Origin: Streptomyces umbrinus
Lineage (GTDB): Bacteria; Actinomycetota; Actinomycetes; Streptomycetales; Streptomycetaceae
Direction of reading: 5' to 3'
Assembly: GCF_030817415.1 (NCBI RefSeq)
Contig: NZ_JAUSZI010000002.1
Coordinates: 11,507,501 to 11,571,500, forward strand
Length of the DNA: 64,000 nt
The position numbers were made by a program, and so were the translations under genes. Below are positions 45,731-55,296 of the stretch, piece by piece. The notes beneath the pieces are model-generated. The model was not told where the DNA came from, ran no database searches, and worked only from the letters and a program-made list of their open reading frames with translations. Position 1 is the first letter of the stretch, and each line of letters starts with the position of its first letter.

Positions 45731-48577
45731 ATGACGACGGAACGGACACCGCTGGTCGGCAGAGAGGCGGAACTCGCGCGGCTCGACCGGCTGCTGGCGG
45801 AACTGGTGGGGGACGTGCCCGGCCGCCCGGCGGTGCTGGACGTCGGCGGTGAGGCGGGCATCGGCAAGAGCCGGCTGGTCCACGAGCTGTGCCTGGCCGC
45901 GACGCGCCGCGGGGCAGCGGTGCTGCGCGGCCGGGCGACGGAGTACGAACGTCACATCCCGTTCCAGCCGTTCACCGACGCCTTCTCCGACCTCGCCCCG
46001 GAGGTCGTCGAATCCTTCCCGGAGGCTGCCGAGGTCGCCCCGGTGCTGAGCGGGGCTCCCCGCAGCACGGACCGCTTCCACCTACACCGGGCCACCGCCG
46101 CCCTGTTGACCCACGCCGCGGCGTCTCCGCTGGTCGTGGTCCTGGATGACATGCACTGGGCGGACGCCGCATCGCTGGAACTCCTCGACCATCTCGTACG
46201 GCACCCCGTGCACGCCCGCGTCCTGCTGGTCCTCGCCCGCCGCGACCGGCAGAGCCCCGCGCCGCTTGCCGCGACCCTCACCCGCGGCACGGAGACCGGC
46301 ACGGTACGGCGGACGGTCCTCGGCCCGCTCGGCGAGCGGGACTGCGTCGAACTGCTCACCCCTGGCCTGGCCCGCGACCGGGCCGTACGGCTCTTCACAG
46401 CGAGCGAGGGCAACCCGCTGTACCTGCTGACCCTGCTCCAGGCGCACCGCGAGGGCGCGTCGGTGAGCCGACTGTCCACGACCGGCCTCGGGGCGCTACT
46501 GCTCGACGAGCTGACCCCGCTGACGCCGTCGCAGGGTCGGCTCGTCCAAGTGGTGGCGGCTCTGGGCGACCACGCCACGCCCGCGCTGCTCGGCCCGGTG
46601 ACCGGCCACGAGCCGGGGCAACTGGCCGACGATCTCGCCGTACTGACCCGGCGCGACCTGCTGCGCACCGGCACGCACGGGCGGATCGCGCTGCGTCACC
46701 CCGTGCTGCGCAGCCTCGTCCGCGACGGCACCGACCCCTGGCAGCGCACGGAGATCCACCGGCTCGTCGGCGCCGAACTCGCCCGTACCGGCGCCCCGTT
46801 GGCCGGGCGGGCGCACCACGCCGAGCAGTCGCTGTCCGACTGGGACCCGCAGGCGGCGGCGGTGCTGGACGAGGCCGCCGAGCAGGCCGCGCAGACGGCG
46901 CCCGCGAGCAGCGCGCACTGGCTTGAGGTGGTGCTGCGGCATCTTCCGCACACGCCGGAACACGCGGCCAGACGGCGCGAGTTGATGCTGCGGCGGGCCC
47001 GGGCGCTGGGCGTCGGCGGTCGGCTCCGGGAGAGCCGGGACCTGTTGCACCAGGTGATCGCCCTGCCCGACCCGGGCGATGGGACGGGGTCGCGGGCGTC
47101 TGCTGTCGTGCTGTGCGCCGTCATGGAGCGCCATCTCGGGCGTTACTCGGAGGCGGTCGCCCTGCTCCGCCGAGAGTTGCACCGCACTGATCCCGCGCCG
47201 TCGCTCGCCGACCAGGTGGCGCTGGGCCTGGAGCTGGGCTCCTCGGCCCCGCACGACACCTCGTACCCGGCGGTGCGCTCCGAGGTGGCACACACCCTGG
47301 AGGTGGCCCGCTCCCTCGGGGACGAGACGGGGGTGGCGGGTGCGCTGAGCGTCGCGGCGCTGGGGGAGGCGTACGAGGGGGAGACGGCTGCGGCGGACGA
47401 CTTCACCCGCCGGGCGGCGGCCCTCGTGGACTCGCTGCCGGACGGCGATCTGACCGGCCTGTGCGAGCCGCTGGTACGGCTGGCCTGGGCGGAGGCGTTC
47501 CTGGAGCGCTTCGCCGACGCCGAGCGGCACGCCGATCGCGGCCTGGCCATTGCCCGCCGCACCGGCCAGATATACCTCCTGCCCCACCTTCTCCTGTGCA
47601 AGACACACGTGCGCACCCAGACCTGCCGGCTCGCGTCGGCGGTGGAACTGTCCGAGGAGGCCGAGGACATCGCCCGCGGCATCGGCAGTGACGAACTGCT
47701 CGCCTTCGTCCTCGCCACCAGGGCCCACGCCCTGGTCGACGCCTGCCCACCCGGCGATCCGCGGCCACTGGCCACCGCCGAGGAGGCGGTCGCCGCGGCG
47801 GGTCTGGGCGTCAACTGGTGGGCGTCCATCGCTTGGTGTGTACTCGGCTACGCGGCGCTCACTGCCGGCGACCCGGCTCGTGCCCGGGAGGCGGTCCTGC
47901 GTGCCGGCGGCCCCGGCCTGCGGCGGATGCAGCCCTCCATGCGTCCGCTGTTCCTGGAGGTCCTGGTGACCGCCGCCGTCACCATGGGTGACCTGGACGC
48001 GGCGAAGGACTGGGCCGAGCGGGCCCGCGAGGAGGCCGAGCGGCTCGATCTGCCCGTGCAGCGGGCCTCTGCCATGCGCAGCGCCGCGCAGATACGCCTC
48101 GGTCTCGGTGACGACAAGGCGGCGGCGGACCTGTTCGTGGCGGCGGCCGACGAGAGCGCCCGCAGCGGAGGGGTGTTCTGGGAGGCGTTCTCCCTGCTCT
48201 TCGGCGCCTCCCTGTCGGCGGCGGACCCGGGCGGCTCGCGGCGCGGGCAGGCGGCCTGGCACCGGGGGCGGCGGCTCGCCGTGGCCGGGGGCTGCGGGAT
48301 GCTGACCGGTCTTGCCGAGGCGGTTGGCCCGGCGGTGGCCGCCGCCGCTGACGGGCCCGAGCGCCGCCTCGCCGAACTGACCGCCCGCGAACGGGAGATC
48401 GCCGACCTTGTCGCCGACGGCCTCACCAGCCCGGCGATCGCCGAAAGACTCTGCCTGAGCCGCCGCACGGTCGAGACCCACATCTCCCGGGTCTACCGCA
48501 AGACGGGAGTCTCATCGCGGGCAGCTCTGGCGGGCCTGATGGCGGGGCGCACGCCGAGGCCTTCCTTGAGAGGATGA
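45731..48577 (+). CDS. LAL-type LuxR-family ATPase regulator
   Basis: A 948-residue protein with three parts: an N-terminal AAA domain (LVGREAELARLDRLL; Walker A GGEAGIGKSR at 39-48; Walker B LVVVLDDMHWAD), a long helical TPR-like region (RARALGVGGRLRESRDLLHQ and onward), and a C-terminal LuxR HTH (LTAREREIADLVADGLTSPA, IAERLCLSRRTVETHISRVY). This is a large ATP-binding LuxR (LAL) regulator, often a pathway activator in Streptomyces. The start at 45731 (MTTERTPLVG) follows GTGAGGG. The nearest candidate target is not evident because the surroundings are decayed. Confidence 0.92.
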   Translation: MTTERTPLVGREAELARLDRLLAELVGDVPGRPAVLDVGGEAGIGKSRLVHELCLAATRRGAAVLRGRATEYERHIPFQPFTDAFSDLAPEVVESFPEAAEVAPVLSGAPRSTDRFHLHRATAALLTHAAASPLVVVLDDMHWADAASLELLDHLVRHPVHARVLLVLARRDRQSPAPLAATLTRGTETGTVRRTVLGPLGERDCVELLTPGLARDRAVRLFTASEGNPLYLLTLLQAHREGASVSRLSTTGLGALLLDELTPLTPSQGRLVQVVAALGDHATPALLGPVTGHEPGQLADDLAVLTRRDLLRTGTHGRIALRHPVLRSLVRDGTDPWQRTEIHRLVGAELARTGAPLAGRAHHAEQSLSDWDPQAAAVLDEAAEQAAQTAPASSAHWLEVVLRHLPHTPEHAARRRELMLRRARALGVGGRLRESRDLLHQVIALPDPGDGTGSRASAVVLCAVMERHLGRYSEAVALLRRELHRTDPAPSLADQVALGLELGSSAPHDTSYPAVRSEVAHTLEVARSLGDETGVAGALSVAALGEAYEGETAAADDFTRRAAALVDSLPDGDLTGLCEPLVRLAWAEAFLERFADAERHADRGLAIARRTGQIYLLPHLLLCKTHVRTQTCRLASAVELSEEAEDIARGIGSDELLAFVLATRAHALVDACPPGDPRPLATAEEAVAAAGLGVNWWASIAWCVLGYAALTAGDPARAREAVLRAGGPGLRRMQPSMRPLFLEVLVTAAVTMGDLDAAKDWAERAREEAERLDLPVQRASAMRSAAQIRLGLGDDKAAADLFVAAADESARSGGVFWEAFSLLFGASLSAADPGGSRRGQAAWHRGRRLAVAGGCGMLTGLAEAVGPAVAAAADGPERRLAELTAREREIADLVADGLTSPAIAERLCLSRRTVETHISRVYRKTGVSSRAALAGLMAGRTPRPSLRG

Positions 48578-48914
48578 GCCAGGAAAGGTTCGAGCCGCGG
48601 ATACCGGGGGTCCTGTGCATCAGCCACAAGTCAGCAAGCCACGAGGCGCGAAACTGTGTGAGCGAGCGGCGGTGTTGGTGTGCCGGACCGGTCAGCTGCC
48701 CTGTCCGAACAGTCAGCCGGGAGCCAGTCCGTACTCGGGTGCTCCGGTACGGGGGTGCGGCCGGCTCCGCTACCGGACGTGGAAGGCGGTTTCGGCGCTC
48801 GCCGCCATGCCGGTCGACCCCGCCGCGGTGGTGGGGCTTTTCGACCGGCATCGACTGGGACCACTCCATCCGGCCGTCGACACCTGTGGCTACTCCGTGC
48901 GCCCCTCGCCATCA

Positions 48915-49100
48915 GCAAGGTAGTCCAGGTCCGCACCGACGCCGACGAGGTCGTCGTGACCCTCGCCCCCGGCGGGGCGGGAAGTCGCCCGCCATCCACG
49001 GTGTTGGGCCAAGCAGCAGACCATCACCGATCCTGTCCATGCCCACGCCGCGGCCCTTCTGCGCGGCGATACCGCCATCACCAAGCCGCCCGGGCCCTGA
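48915..49100 (+). pseudogene. IS21-type IstA transposase C-terminal relic
   Basis: VQVRTDADEVVVTLAPGG, then after a shift RCWAKQQTITDPVHAHAAAL matches the SH3-like end of Mu/IS21 transposases (ERLWARHQTISDPEH in relatives). Upstream bits at 48780-48900 (SALAAMPVDPAAVVGLFDRH) may be more of it. From 49101 to 49450 only scraps such as HARWAADVPHLYEAVGRDAE are visible. Confidence 0.6.
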
Positions 49101-49454
49101 CCGTCTGCTGGCACAACCCCGCCACCGCAAGTGATCTCGTCGAGGTCGAATGTGACGGGCACGGAGGAGCACTTGCTGGTCTTCAGCGGCACGGCACGGC
49201 ACGGCACGGGTTGGTCCCGCCTCCGCCCCGCTCGAGGTGGGCCCGGGCGGCCACGCCCGGTGGGCGGCGGATGTACCGCATCTGTACGAGGCGGTGGGAA
49301 GGGATGCGGAGGGGGTGTTGGTGGTGCGCTACCCGGTGGAGTGAGACGCCTACGCCGCACCGTCCTGCGCCAGGCAAGTCAGGCCTGCCGCTGCTACTGG
49401 GTGGCGGTTTCATGCAAAGCCAGCTACGTCATCAAGATTGGATGATCCCGGTAG

Positions 49455-50390
49455 ATGCCTATTCGTATCGCGCGTCCAGACGAACTACCTGCCCTCGTGC
49501 AGTACGCCGAGCAGCCCGAGCGCAACGCCGCGACGGCCGCCTACCTCACCGACCTACTTGCCAAGAAGTGCACCCGGCCGGAGTGGTGCCTGGTCGCGGA
49601 GGACGAGGCCGGTCGGCTCACCGCGGCCACCGCGCTGTGGACCCTCCCCGGGAACGACGTCCCGATGGCCCTGGTGCTCCTTGAGACGCGGTGGGACGAG
49701 CCGGGCCTGGCCACCGGCCGGGCGCTGCTGGCCGAGGCCGTCGCCCTGGCCGGCTCGCTCGGCGCCACGGACCTGGAGCACGTCATCGACTCGCCGACGC
49801 AGCCGCCGCAGTTCCAGGCGGAGCCGGAACGGCGCGCCGAGCTTCTCCGTCTGACGGGCTTCGAGCGCGCCCGTGACGGTCGCCGCTTCCGCCGCGACTC
49901 CGGGGCTGAACTCACTTCGTATGATGGCCGACTGACCTGGCATTCGCTGCCCAGTCTGGGCCGTGAGCCGTTCATCGCTCTCCTCGCCGAGGCGCTGCCG
50001 ACCAGCGCCGACGCCCAACTCGCCGCCAAGGTCGCCCGGCATGGCGCCCGGCGTGCCGCGGAGAGCGTCTTCGCGGACATGGAGGAGTTCTCGTACGAGC
50101 CCTCGTGGTGGGAGATCGGCTACACCCCGGACGGCACGCCAGCCGCCCTCAGTCTCCCCGCCCGAAACCCCTCGACCGCGGTGATCGGCTTGGTGGCTGT
50201 GTCTCCCGCTCGCCGCGGCAACGGCTACGCGACGGCGGTGGTGGCCCGCGGCACGCGGATGCTGGTCGAAGCGGGCGCCGAGGAGATCCGCGGCGACTGC
50301 GACGCGGCCAACACCGCCATGATCATGGCTTTCGAACGGGCAGGCTACGAGAACTTCGCCGACCGCCAGGAGTTCACCCGACGGTTGTGA
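49455..50390 (+). CDS. Tandem GNAT-family acetyltransferase
   Basis: A 311-residue protein with two GNAT folds. The N-terminal half (IRIARPDELPALVQYAEQPE, WCLVAEDEAGRLTAATALWT) is partly degenerate; the C-terminal half has the acetyl-CoA loop VIGLVAVSPARRGNGYATAV (RRGNGYA) and AANTAMIMAFERAGYENF. The ATG at 49455 lacks a strong ribosome site. Substrate unknown. Confidence 0.82.
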   Translation: MPIRIARPDELPALVQYAEQPERNAATAAYLTDLLAKKCTRPEWCLVAEDEAGRLTAATALWTLPGNDVPMALVLLETRWDEPGLATGRALLAEAVALAGSLGATDLEHVIDSPTQPPQFQAEPERRAELLRLTGFERARDGRRFRRDSGAELTSYDGRLTWHSLPSLGREPFIALLAEALPTSADAQLAAKVARHGARRAAESVFADMEEFSYEPSWWEIGYTPDGTPAALSLPARNPSTAVIGLVAVSPARRGNGYATAVVARGTRMLVEAGAEEIRGDCDAANTAMIMAFERAGYENFADRQEFTRRL

Positions 50391-50514
50391 GCGGAGGCCG
50401 CTCCCGCGCCGTAACGAATGCTGAGCGGCCCCTCCTCACCCCGGTTGGTAGGGCTGGACGAGTAGGTCCGAAGTCCTGCGGGCGCAAAGGGAGAAGGGTC
50501 TCGTTGATCGTTGT

Positions 50515-50665
50515 GTGACGAACGACATCGAGACCCTTCCGACCGCCCTGTACGTGAAGATCGACGACGGGTTGGCGGGACCACGACGGCTGGGCAGGCC
50601 CCCGGTATTGACCGCCTCCGAGCTCGTGTGCCTCGCGCTCGCCCAGTCGAGGCTCGGGCTTCACC
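50515..50665 (+). pseudogene. IS982-family transposase N-terminal relic
   Basis: From the GTG at 50515: TNDIETLPTALYVKIDDGLA, GRPPVLTASELVCLALAQ, matching the start of IS982 transposases. It joins unrelated sequence at about 50665. The preceding 100 bp probably include the element end. Confidence 0.78.
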
Positions 50666-50888
50666 TCCGAGACGCACTGGTGCCGGTGAGGGTGGCGATG
50701 ATGCCCGTGTTGAGGCCGTTGTACCGGTTGGCGGGTGCGTAGAGGCCGGCGGCGTCGGTTGCGGACTCCAGTCCGGCGGCGGTGAGTTTCTCGTACAGTC
50801 AGCGGCGGAACGGGGTGTCGTGGTTTTCCCAGGCGGGGTCCCAGGTGTCGTTCTCGGGGTCGTCGGGGCCGGAGCCGATGATGGGCAT
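50665..50888 (-). pseudogene. Small gene with a nonsense codon
   Basis: From the ATG at 50888: MPIIGSGPDDPENDTWDPAW, ENHDTPFRR, TGA, then LYEKLTAAGLESATDAAGLY, APANRYNGLNTGIIATLTGT, until it meets the IS982 relic. The frame on both sides of the TGA is coherent. Family unknown. Confidence 0.45.
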
Positions 50889-50934
50889 GGGCGATCTCTG
50901 TCCAATGCCCAGTTTGGGTATGCGGGGTCTGCTT

Positions 50935-50975
50935 GGTCTCGGCTGCACCCGTGAACCGCGGGTGCAGCCGAGACC
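50935..50975. terminator. 17-bp perfect hairpin
   Basis: GGTCTCGGCTGCACCCG and its complement flank a 7-nt loop. Between the broken small gene and the secreted peptide gene; terminator-like. Confidence 0.6.
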
Positions 50976-51090
50976 GGCCTCGTCTTATGCGAAGGGTGCC
51001 CGCGCTACAGAAAGCGCAGCGCCGACGGCCGTCGGCTGGTGACCACACCGCTCGGCACAGGCGCCCCCAGCTCTAGGCAAGGAGAAGCAA

Positions 51091-51213
51091 ATGCGCAAAG
51101 CCGTACTCGGCTTGTTTGTGGCGCTGGCGGCGGTGCTCGCGGTGGCACCCCTCGCCAGTGCCGACCAGACCCAGGCCGTCGCCTGCTGCGGTGGCACGCC
51201 GGGCTTCCCGTGA
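51091..51213 (+). CDS. 40-residue secreted peptide with vicinal cysteines
   Basis: MRKAVLGLFVALAAVLAVAP is a textbook signal peptide, with cleavage expected at ASA in PLASADQTQAVACC. That would release a 16-residue peptide DQTQAVACCGGTPGFP. A good AAGGAGAAG site lies 8-12 nt before the ATG, and a hairpin followed by TTT is placed about 30 bp after the stop, so it has the anatomy of a complete gene. It is too short for default gene finders. No biosynthetic enzymes adjoin it, so ribosomal peptide modification is not indicated; function unknown. Confidence 0.7.
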   Translation: MRKAVLGLFVALAAVLAVAPLASADQTQAVACCGGTPGFP

Positions 51214-51242
51214 AGGGCACTCACTCGCTCGATTGTGTATGT

Positions 51243-51268
51243 GGGTCCGTCAGCTTGCTGGCGGGCCC
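51243..51268 (+). terminator. Terminator of the secreted-peptide gene
   Basis: GGGTCCGTCAGC pairs with GCTGGCGGGCCC (two G-U pairs in RNA) and is followed by TTT, 30 bp after the stop codon. Confidence 0.65.
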
Positions 51269-51390
51269 TTTGAGCTCGTAACACGATCACGATCCGGGCT
51301 TCTTGAGGCGTGTCCATGCACACGCGGGTCGTTGGCGGTGCGCGCCCCGAAGACGCGATGTCCTTCGGGGCGCGCGGTAGGGGTTCGGGT

Positions 51391-52140
51391 TCAGGCGTTG
51401 TAGCCGCCGTGGGCGTCCAGCACCGCGCCCGTGACGTACGACGCGGTGGGGCTCGCCAGGAAGGCGATCGCCGCGGCGATTTCGTCGGGGTGCCCCATGC
51501 GTTGCAGGGACAGCGAGCTGACCAGGGCCTTGAGGGTCTCGGGGTCCGGCGGTTGCATGCCGCCCTCCATCAGTCCGGCCTCCACGACGTTGGCCGTGAT
51601 GTTCCGGGGGCCGAGGTCCCGTGCCACCCCCATGGTGTACCTCTCGATCCCGGACTTGGTCGCCGAGTAGTCGGCAAGGCCGGGGGCGCCGACCCGGGAG
51701 CCCAGTCCGGAACTCACTGTGATGATGCGGCCGCCCGTGCGCAGCACTCGGGAAGCGGCCCGGATGACGGCGATCACGCCGAGGTAGTTGGTGGCGTGCA
51801 TCCGGTCCAGTGGGGCGGTGTCGGCGTCCGGGTCGTCCACCGTGCCAGCCACGGAGATCGCCGCGTTGTTGACGAGGATGTCCAGGCCGCCGAAGTGCGC
51901 GACCACGTCGTCGATCAGAGCCGGCGCCCGGCTCGTGTCCGCCTGGTCGGACTGGAAGGCGACGGCCTTGGCTCCCTTGCCGTGCACCTCGTCGACGACG
52001 GCCTGCGCCTGCTTCTCGGAGCTGACGTAGGTGAAGGCGACGTTGGCGCCCTGCTCGGCCAGCAGTCGTACGGTCGCGGCTCCCAACCCGCGCGACCCCC
52101 CGGTGACCAGGGCGACCTTGCCCGTGAGTGGCTTGCTCAT
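51391..52140 (-). CDS. Short-chain dehydrogenase/reductase
   Basis: A 249-residue classical SDR: TGGSRGLG (NADP-binding Gly motif), NNAAIS, SSGLGSR with the catalytic Ser, YSATK with Tyr and Lys, and a C-terminal DAHGGYNA. Arg/Ser after the glycine motif (YVSSEK) suggests NADPH preference. The ATG at 52140 follows GAGGTGAG. It is divergent from an Rrf2-type regulator gene, which probably represses it. Substrate unknown. Confidence 0.9.
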   Translation of the reverse strand: MSKPLTGKVALVTGGSRGLGAATVRLLAEQGANVAFTYVSSEKQAQAVVDEVHGKGAKAVAFQSDQADTSRAPALIDDVVAHFGGLDILVNNAAISVAGTVDDPDADTAPLDRMHATNYLGVIAVIRAASRVLRTGGRIITVSSGLGSRVGAPGLADYSATKSGIERYTMGVARDLGPRNITANVVEAGLMEGGMQPPDPETLKALVSSLSLQRMGHPDEIAAAIAFLASPTASYVTGAVLDAHGGYNA

Positions 52141-52185
52141 TCTTCTCACCTCGTTGATTGACCCTTCCCCGTAGTCGCAACACTA

Positions 52186-52224
52186 ATTGTTACGACAGCT
52201 TGTTGCAACTTTGATTGTTACGAC
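52186..52224. promoter_or_regulatory. Repeat ATTGTTACGAC in the SDR-Rrf2 intergenic region
   Basis: Two direct copies (52186-52196 and 52214-52224), 28 bp apart, in the 124-bp region between the two divergent starts. GTTGCAAC at about 52203 adds a palindrome. They are candidate binding sites of the Rrf2 regulator. Confidence 0.55.
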
Positions 52225-52264
52225 TGGGTGTAACATGAAGCATTGCGGCCGAGAGGAGGAGCCC

Positions 52265-52699
52265 ATGAGCGCCAACAGCAGGCTGACCATCGCCGCCCAC
52301 GCGCTGGCCTGGATCGGTCTCTACCAGCGCCAGGGCCATGAGGTCGCCACCTCCGAGCAGATCGCGACCAGCGCGAACACCAACCCCGTGGTGATCAGGC
52401 GGCTGCTCGGCGAGCTGCGCAGGGCCGGGCTCGTGGAGTCCCGGCGGGGTGTGGGCGCGGGCTGGTCGCTGGCACGCGAGCTGGGGTCGATGACCCTGCT
52501 CGACGTGTACGAGGCGGTGGAACCCGGCCCGCTGTTCGCGATGCACCGCACCACCCCGGACCAGGGGTGCGTGGTGGGTTACGGAATCCAGCCGGCGATG
52601 CAGGGCATCTACGAGGGCATCGAGGAGACCCTGAGACACGAGCTGGCCCGCGTCACGCTCGAGAACGTACTCCGGGACGTACTCGCGGCACCTCGCTAG
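52265..52699 (+). CDS. Rrf2-family regulator without Fe-S cysteines
   Basis: A 144-residue winged-helix protein: LTIAAHALAWIGLYQRQGHE, VATSEQIATSANTNPVVIRR, LLGELRRAGLVESRRGVGAG, WSLARELGSMTLLDVYEAVE. This is the YwnA/RsrR-like branch; only one Cys (GCVVGYG) is present, so it lacks the three-Cys iron-sulfur site of IscR/NsrR. The start at 52265 follows GAGAGGAGGAG. It is divergent from the SDR gene. Confidence 0.87.
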   Translation: MSANSRLTIAAHALAWIGLYQRQGHEVATSEQIATSANTNPVVIRRLLGELRRAGLVESRRGVGAGWSLARELGSMTLLDVYEAVEPGPLFAMHRTTPDQGCVVGYGIQPAMQGIYEGIEETLRHELARVTLENVLRDVLAAPR

Positions 52700-52884
52700 C
52701 CTTCCCGTTGCGCCCTGACATCACCAAGATCCCCATCCATGCCCAGGTCGGCGAACATTCTGGCCATCAGTCACGCCAAAGACGGTTGGAGTGTTAGACC
52801 GTGCCCTACGAGCTCGTAACTTGATCTTGTTGAAGTGCCCTGGTCCGGCGTGACCGATGTGACGATTCCTCCGTTCGGGAGGAT

Positions 52885-52990
52885 GTGAGCACCCGGCCGT
52901 GGATCGTGGACGACGACATGTGGGCGCTGATCGAGCCGCTGCTGCCGCCCTGGCCGGAGAAGTCGGCGGGCCCGCAGCCGGTGGCTGCAT
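52885..52990 (+). pseudogene. IS5-family transposase N-terminal relic
   Basis: From the GTG at 52885: STRPWIVDDDMWALIEPLLP, PWPEKSAGPQPV, the usual start of one IS5 transposase group. It breaks off where the tcpC relic begins. Confidence 0.78.
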
Positions 52991-53004
52991 ATCCTCCGTC
53001 AACG

Positions 53005-53817
53005 GTGCGGCGGGTCTCGCGGGCTTCCACCTGAACCATCACCCGCGCGCGCCCGCGTTCCGTCTGCGGGGACGGACTCGGCGGACGCTTCCTGGTCGGC
53101 GGCGAGGACCTGCTGGACGGTGAGTGTCTCGTACGGGGTGGGGGAGATGGGCGACAGTTCCACGCCGGGAGAGGGATGGCGGTCGACCTCACCCGGCGTC
53201 CGTCAGATACGCGGCGAGGAACTCCCCGGCCGTGGCCGACAGATCGCCGTCGGCCGGGACGGTCACCGTGTACGGCGAGGTTACTTCCTCGGCGCGCGCC
53301 GGGCCGGCCATCACCGGACACGGTGAACGAGGCGTCGCCTGAGTCGGCAACGACCGGTATCGCGAAGTAGCGCACCGCGCCGTCGGCGTACTGCGCAGCC
53401 ACCGTCACCGACCACGCCGTGCCGGTCTGCTGCGCACTGCGCACCGCCACGACGGACTCCGGCTCGGGCTGCGCACCCGCCCCCTCGGGAAGTTCGATAT
53501 CCGGGGCCATGGACTGCGCAAGGGCGGGCCTGCGCACTGCTGTCGCCGCCTGCGTGGCTGCGCAGCCACGCGTCGAGGAACACTGTGGCGTACCCGGACG
53601 GGTTGGCGGCCGCGGCCGTTTTCACGGTGGTCGGCTTCCTTGTGGGGGCGGCCTGGACCACGGTCGCCGGGGTGGCGGCGATGGCAAGTGCGAGGGGGCC
53701 GGCCGCGACCGTGGCCCACATGCTCAGGCGGACCTGGCGTCGCGTCTGCTGCAGCCGGGCGTCCGCGGCCGTCGGAGGAGGCGCCTGCTCCTTCCATGGC
53801 TGCTTGGCACGAGGCAT
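53005..53817 (-). pseudogene. tcpC: Relic of a TcpC-type conjugal transfer protein
   Basis: From the ATG at 53817: MPRAKQPWKEQAPPPTAADA, RRQVRLSMWATVAAGPLALA (signal/anchor), NPSGYATVFLDAWLRS; then after a shift LAQSMAPDIELPE, SVVAVRSAQQTGTAWSVTVA, YADGAVRYFAIPVVADSG; then in a third frame YTVTVPADGDLSATAGEFLA, VELSPISPTPYETLTVQQVL, RARVMVQVEAR. These are the stretches of actinomycete conjugative-element transfer proteins of the TcpC type. Three or more frame changes and a 3' truncation by the IS5 relic. It is the only trace of an integrative conjugative element here. Confidence 0.8.
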
Positions 53818-53988
53818 TTTCGAACTCCCAGGTCAGAGCGGGGTGTTGCGTCTGACCCGAGGCAACTGGCCGCCCCCGACCCGACCACCGACCATGAAGC
53901 CCCGACCACGGTCACGAAGGGGACACAAAGGCCGTGGTCGGGGCTGTGGCTTGGGTTCTAGTGGTCGTCGCAACACCTCAGCTCAGAG

Positions 53989-54290
53989 GTGGTTATGGAG
54001 AAGGGACTTGGGAGGCGGAGGTCGCAGGGGTCCAGGCCGCTGATCCAGGAGCGGGAGGCATACTTCCGGCTTGTGGATCAAGGAATGGGGTGTGCCGAGG
54101 CTGCCAGAGCCGTCGATATCAGCGTCAGGACCGGCGAACGATGGCGTAACGGGCGGGGCGCCTCGGGCCGGTTCAAGGCGGTGCCGCCGCACAGGGAGGC
54201 AGTGGCACCAGTCAGGGTGGGGCCGCCGGCCGCGACGCCGTCACGTAGCGGCTCAAGCCGTCCTGGGATCTCTATCGAGGGCGGGGCACC
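53989..54290 (+). pseudogene. IS30-family transposase N-terminal relic
   Basis: SRPLIQEREAYFRLVDQGMG, CAEAARAVDISVRTGERWRN, GRGASG matches the HTH start of IS30 transposases. The remainder is missing. Confidence 0.75.
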
Positions 54291-54440
54291 GACGAAACGC
54301 ACAGCACAGCACCGATGAAGAGGTGCTCGCTCTGCTGTCGACGAACCGAGTACGAACACCGCCGGATGTCGCAGCGACAGTCGGCCACGTCCAGCCTCAA
54401 CCCAGTCGACGCAGGCCAGCCTGGCTCCTAGCCTCTCGCT

Positions 54441-54885
54441 GTGACCGACAAGACTGCAGCAGATGACGCTTTCAGAAATCGGTGCGTGAACGCGGCGCGA
54501 ACGCTCGCACCGCTCAGCGGCTACTTCATCACCCGAGTCTCGTTCGCCGCCTTCGCCGAGGACGAACTCTTTGGAGATCATCCTCAGGGAGGGACCGTCG
54601 AGCCTCGACGTCATGATCGAGCTCTCCAACCTCCACTATGTCTCCGTCTCGAAGCCCCCTGCGATCTCGGGCTGCCTCATCGACGGAATCTCCCTGATCC
54701 ATCTCCCGAAGACCCCACACCCTTGGCCCGGAGACGCTGCCAGCCGTGTCCGACGATTCGACGGACTGCTTGAACTCGCGTGGCTGCGGTTCCTTGGCCC
54801 CGCTGAGGTGTACGCCATGGCATCGATCGTGACCGTCTACACGGCAGTGAGCGACGACGAAGCCTCGACGGACACGACCAGATGA
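54441..54885 (+). pseudogene. Unknown protein broken by a frameshift
   Basis: GTG start at 54441: TDKTAADDAFRNRCVNAART, LAPLSGYFITRVSFAAFAED, EL, then after a one-base shift near 54563-54570 EIILREGPSSLDVMIELSNL, HYVSVSKPPAISGCLIDGIS, ending VTVYTAVSDDEASTDTTR. Both halves have coding composition and fit into one protein of about 148 residues. Family not recognised. Confidence 0.5.
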
Positions 54886-55296
54886 AACGCCAAGCGGATC
54901 GGACCATGCCGACTGAGATGGCACACTGCAGGTGTCCCGTCTCAAATGATCTGTCCCCAGCCCAGACCTGCCTGTGACCTGCGGCGACCAGATCAGTTGA
55001 GACGTGCGGATGCTGGGAATCCCGGTTGATCTGGTCCGGTGCGAGTGGAAGCCGGACGTTGTCTCAGCTGTCCTGGTCCGGCTCCGCTGTTTCGAACCGC
55101 CGCCCTGCTTGGCAGCGGCTCGGAAGTCCACTGCTCTCCGAACGCCTCCCGAAGGCTCTTTGCGGCTGCCCGACCCGCTCGCCCCGGCGAGCGAAGCGGA
55201 TATCCAGGTCATGCAGGCGAGCGACGAACCGGTCCATCACCGCGTCGAAGGACAAGAACAGAATCTCGCATGCGCCGTGCTGTACCCAAGGGGGCT
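54886..55296. other. Intergenic, one unrecognised scrap
   Basis: On minus a frame reads EILFLSFDAVMDRFVARLHD, LDIRFARRGERVGQPQRAFG; it lacks start and context. Nothing else is supported. Confidence 0.3.

Noticed and set aside
46496..48481. Minus-strand frame of 661 codons opposite the LuxR-family gene
   Set aside because: The plus strand has Walker and HTH motifs; the reverse frame has no recognisable content.
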